In this document: in pieces, positions 4,152 through 5,062 of the stretch
How positions within the stretch are numbered: position 1 is the first letter of the stretch
How the letters are laid out: every line of letters starts with the position of its first letter
Assembly: GCA_036830905.1 (NCBI GenBank)
Contig: DAISNS010000110.1
Location: forward strand, 1-5,062
Reading direction: 5' to 3'
From: Thermocaproicibacter sp002397355
Lineage (GTDB): Bacteria > Bacillota > Clostridia > Oscillospirales > Acutalibacteraceae
Length of the DNA stretch: 5,062 bases
Made by a program: the position numbers and the translations under genes
The notes under the pieces: model-generated
Seen by the model: the letters and a program-made list of their open reading frames with translations, nothing else
Told to the model about the DNA's origin: nothing
Database searches by the model: none

Positions 4152-4936
4152 ACGAAATCGGGCAAGTGGCAGTCGGGATCCTGATCCCGCTGCTTGGCAC
4201 AACGCTGGGCGCGGCCATGGTCTTTTTCCAGAAAGGCGAAATGCGGCAGAGTGTGCAGAAAGCGATGCTCGGCTTCGCCTCCGGCGTGATGATCGCGGCG
4301 TCGGTCTGGTCGCTGCTTCTTCCGTCGATCGAGATGGCGGAAGCGGCGGGCGTGACCGCCTGGCTCCCCGCCGTCGTGGGCTTTTTGTGCGGCACGGGCT
4401 TCCTTCTTGCGCTGGATATGCTCATCCCGCACCTGCACCTCGATTCCGACCGGCCGGAAGGGCGCCCCTCCCGGCTGAACCGGTCGTTCATGCTTGTTCT
4501 CGCCGTCACGCTGCACAATATCCCGGAGGGCATGGCGGTGGGCGTGGTGTTGGCCGGCATGCTCAGCAACAGCGCCGCGATCTCCGCCGCCGGGGCGTTT
4601 GCCCTTGTGATGGGCATCGCCATCCAGAATCTGCCGGAGGGCGCCATCATCTCCATGCCGCTCGTGAGCTCCGGCATGACGAAGAGGCAGTCGTTCGCGT
4701 ACGGCTTCCTGTCCGGCGTCGTGGAGCCGATCGGCGCTCTGGTCACGATTTTCCTGACGGCGCTTGTCACGCAGATCCTGCCGTATATCCTTGCCTTCGC
4801 GGCCGGCGCCATGATCTATGTGGTCGTGGAGGAGCTCATCCCGGAAGCCCAGTCCGGCGAGCATACCAATGTGGGGACCGTCGGCGCGGCTTTCGGGTTC
4901 GCGCTGATGATGCTGCTGGACGTGGCGCTGGGCTGA
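4148..4936 (+). CDS. ZIP family divalent metal transporter
   Basis: A 262-residue membrane protein with the size and motifs of bacterial ZIP transporters (ZupT/GufA-like), which move Zn, Mn, Fe or other divalent cations into the cytoplasm. About eight hydrophobic segments are seen, at roughly 5-27, 38-58, 71-92, 113-135, 146-170, 183-205, 209-228 and 242-260. The metal-site signatures are intact: LHNIPEGMAVG (122-132; H123, N124, E127) and IQNLPEGAIISMPL (159-172; N161, E164), with EELIPEA (228-234) later. A short variable loop with HLHLD (95-99) lies between segments 3 and 4, a common metal-binding loop position. The start ATG overlaps the stop of the DUF4186 gene; GGGGGAG lies a few bases upstream. 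The metal specificity cannot be read from sequence. A 10-bp palindrome, GAACCGGTTC (4935-4944), overlaps the stop codon, but no clear terminator with a T-run follows. Confidence 0.93.
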   Translation: MNEIGQVAVGILIPLLGTTLGAAMVFFQKGEMRQSVQKAMLGFASGVMIAASVWSLLLPSIEMAEAAGVTAWLPAVVGFLCGTGFLLALDMLIPHLHLDSDRPEGRPSRLNRSFMLVLAVTLHNIPEGMAVGVVLAGMLSNSAAISAAGAFALVMGIAIQNLPEGAIISMPLVSSGMTKRQSFAYGFLSGVVEPIGALVTIFLTALVTQILPYILAFAAGAMIYVVVEELIPEAQSGEHTNVGTVGAAFGFALMMLLDVALG

Positions 4937-5045
4937 ACCGGTTCCGGAAAACCGCGCCGCGGCGGCCGGGCTCATCTTTCTCCTCGTGAAAATCATACAC
5001 AGAAAGTGTTTCCCGTCGAAATCTCTGTTACCATGGGGATTGGTG

Positions 5046-5062
5046 ATGGAGAATTATGAAAT
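5046..5062 (+). CDS. Possible start of a further gene, cut by the window edge
   Basis: An ATG at 5046 opens a frame reading MENYE at the window end, with GGGGA 6 nt upstream as a possible ribosome site. A second ATG at 5056, with GGAG 4 nt before it, is an alternative in another frame. Too little sequence is present to identify a product. The preceding 109 bp hold no clear promoter. Confidence 0.35.

Noticed and set aside
4935..4975. Terminator after the ZIP transporter gene
   Set aside because: Several short GC palindromes are present (GAACCGGTTC, GCCGCGGC), but none forms a clear stem followed by a T-run.
3893..4996. Long minus-strand frame of 367 codons opposite the ZIP and DUF4186 genes
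   Set aside because: Its translation is rich in Arg, His, Asp and Gly with no domain, as expected for the antisense of GC-rich coding DNA. The plus-strand genes in this stretch are clear family members.

Overview
The window is GC-rich chromosomal DNA with strong Shine-Dalgarno (SD) sequences of the AAGGAGG/GGGAGG type, near-consensus sigma-A-type promoters, GTG start use and short, tightly spaced genes. Together with the holin type, this points to a high-GC low-complexity-promoter Firmicute, most likely an anaerobic clostridial lineage such as Oscillospirales. That assignment is an inference, because no taxonomic marker other than one tRNA is present.

Layout, left to right. (1) Positions 2-83, minus: a class II tRNA-Leu(GAG) with an exact-consensus promoter (TTGACA, 18 bp, TATAAT) at 127-156. 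(2) 345-623, plus: a 92-residue holin-like protein with two membrane segments and no lysin or other phage gene beside it. (3) 624-809: two hairpins, the second a probable two-way terminator between convergent genes. (4) 810-983, minus: a 57-residue four-cysteine protein of unknown function. (5) 1057-1383, minus: a complete transcription unit (promoter, strong SD, ATG, 14-bp terminator hairpin) whose reading frame is interrupted by a single extra base. It is either a decayed small gene, a sequencing error or a +1 recoding case. (6) 1424-1464: a perfect inverted repeat overlapping the -35 box of a plus-strand promoter for (7) the glycerate kinase gene at 1514-2653. (8) 2677-3459, minus: a PhnP-like metallo-beta-lactamase-fold hydrolase, convergent with the kinase and only 23 bp from it. 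(9) 3480-3503: a plus-strand intrinsic terminator lying upstream of the hydrolase start, where the only plus-strand transcript it could stop is antisense to the hydrolase. (10) 3647-4936, plus: a promoter and a two-gene operon of a DUF4186 protein and a ZIP-family metal transporter, joined by an ATGA overlap. (11) The last 17 bases may be the start of another plus-strand gene.

The kinase feeds D-glycerate into glycolysis. The ZIP protein imports divalent metal, and its coupled DUF4186 partner carries a His/Cys-rich motif, so a joint role in metal handling is a reasonable hypothesis. Nothing here is a large new system. The most interesting points are the DUF4186-ZIP coupling, the interrupted small gene with intact signals, the palindromic operator, and the possible antisense overlap between the glycerate kinase transcript and the hydrolase gene.
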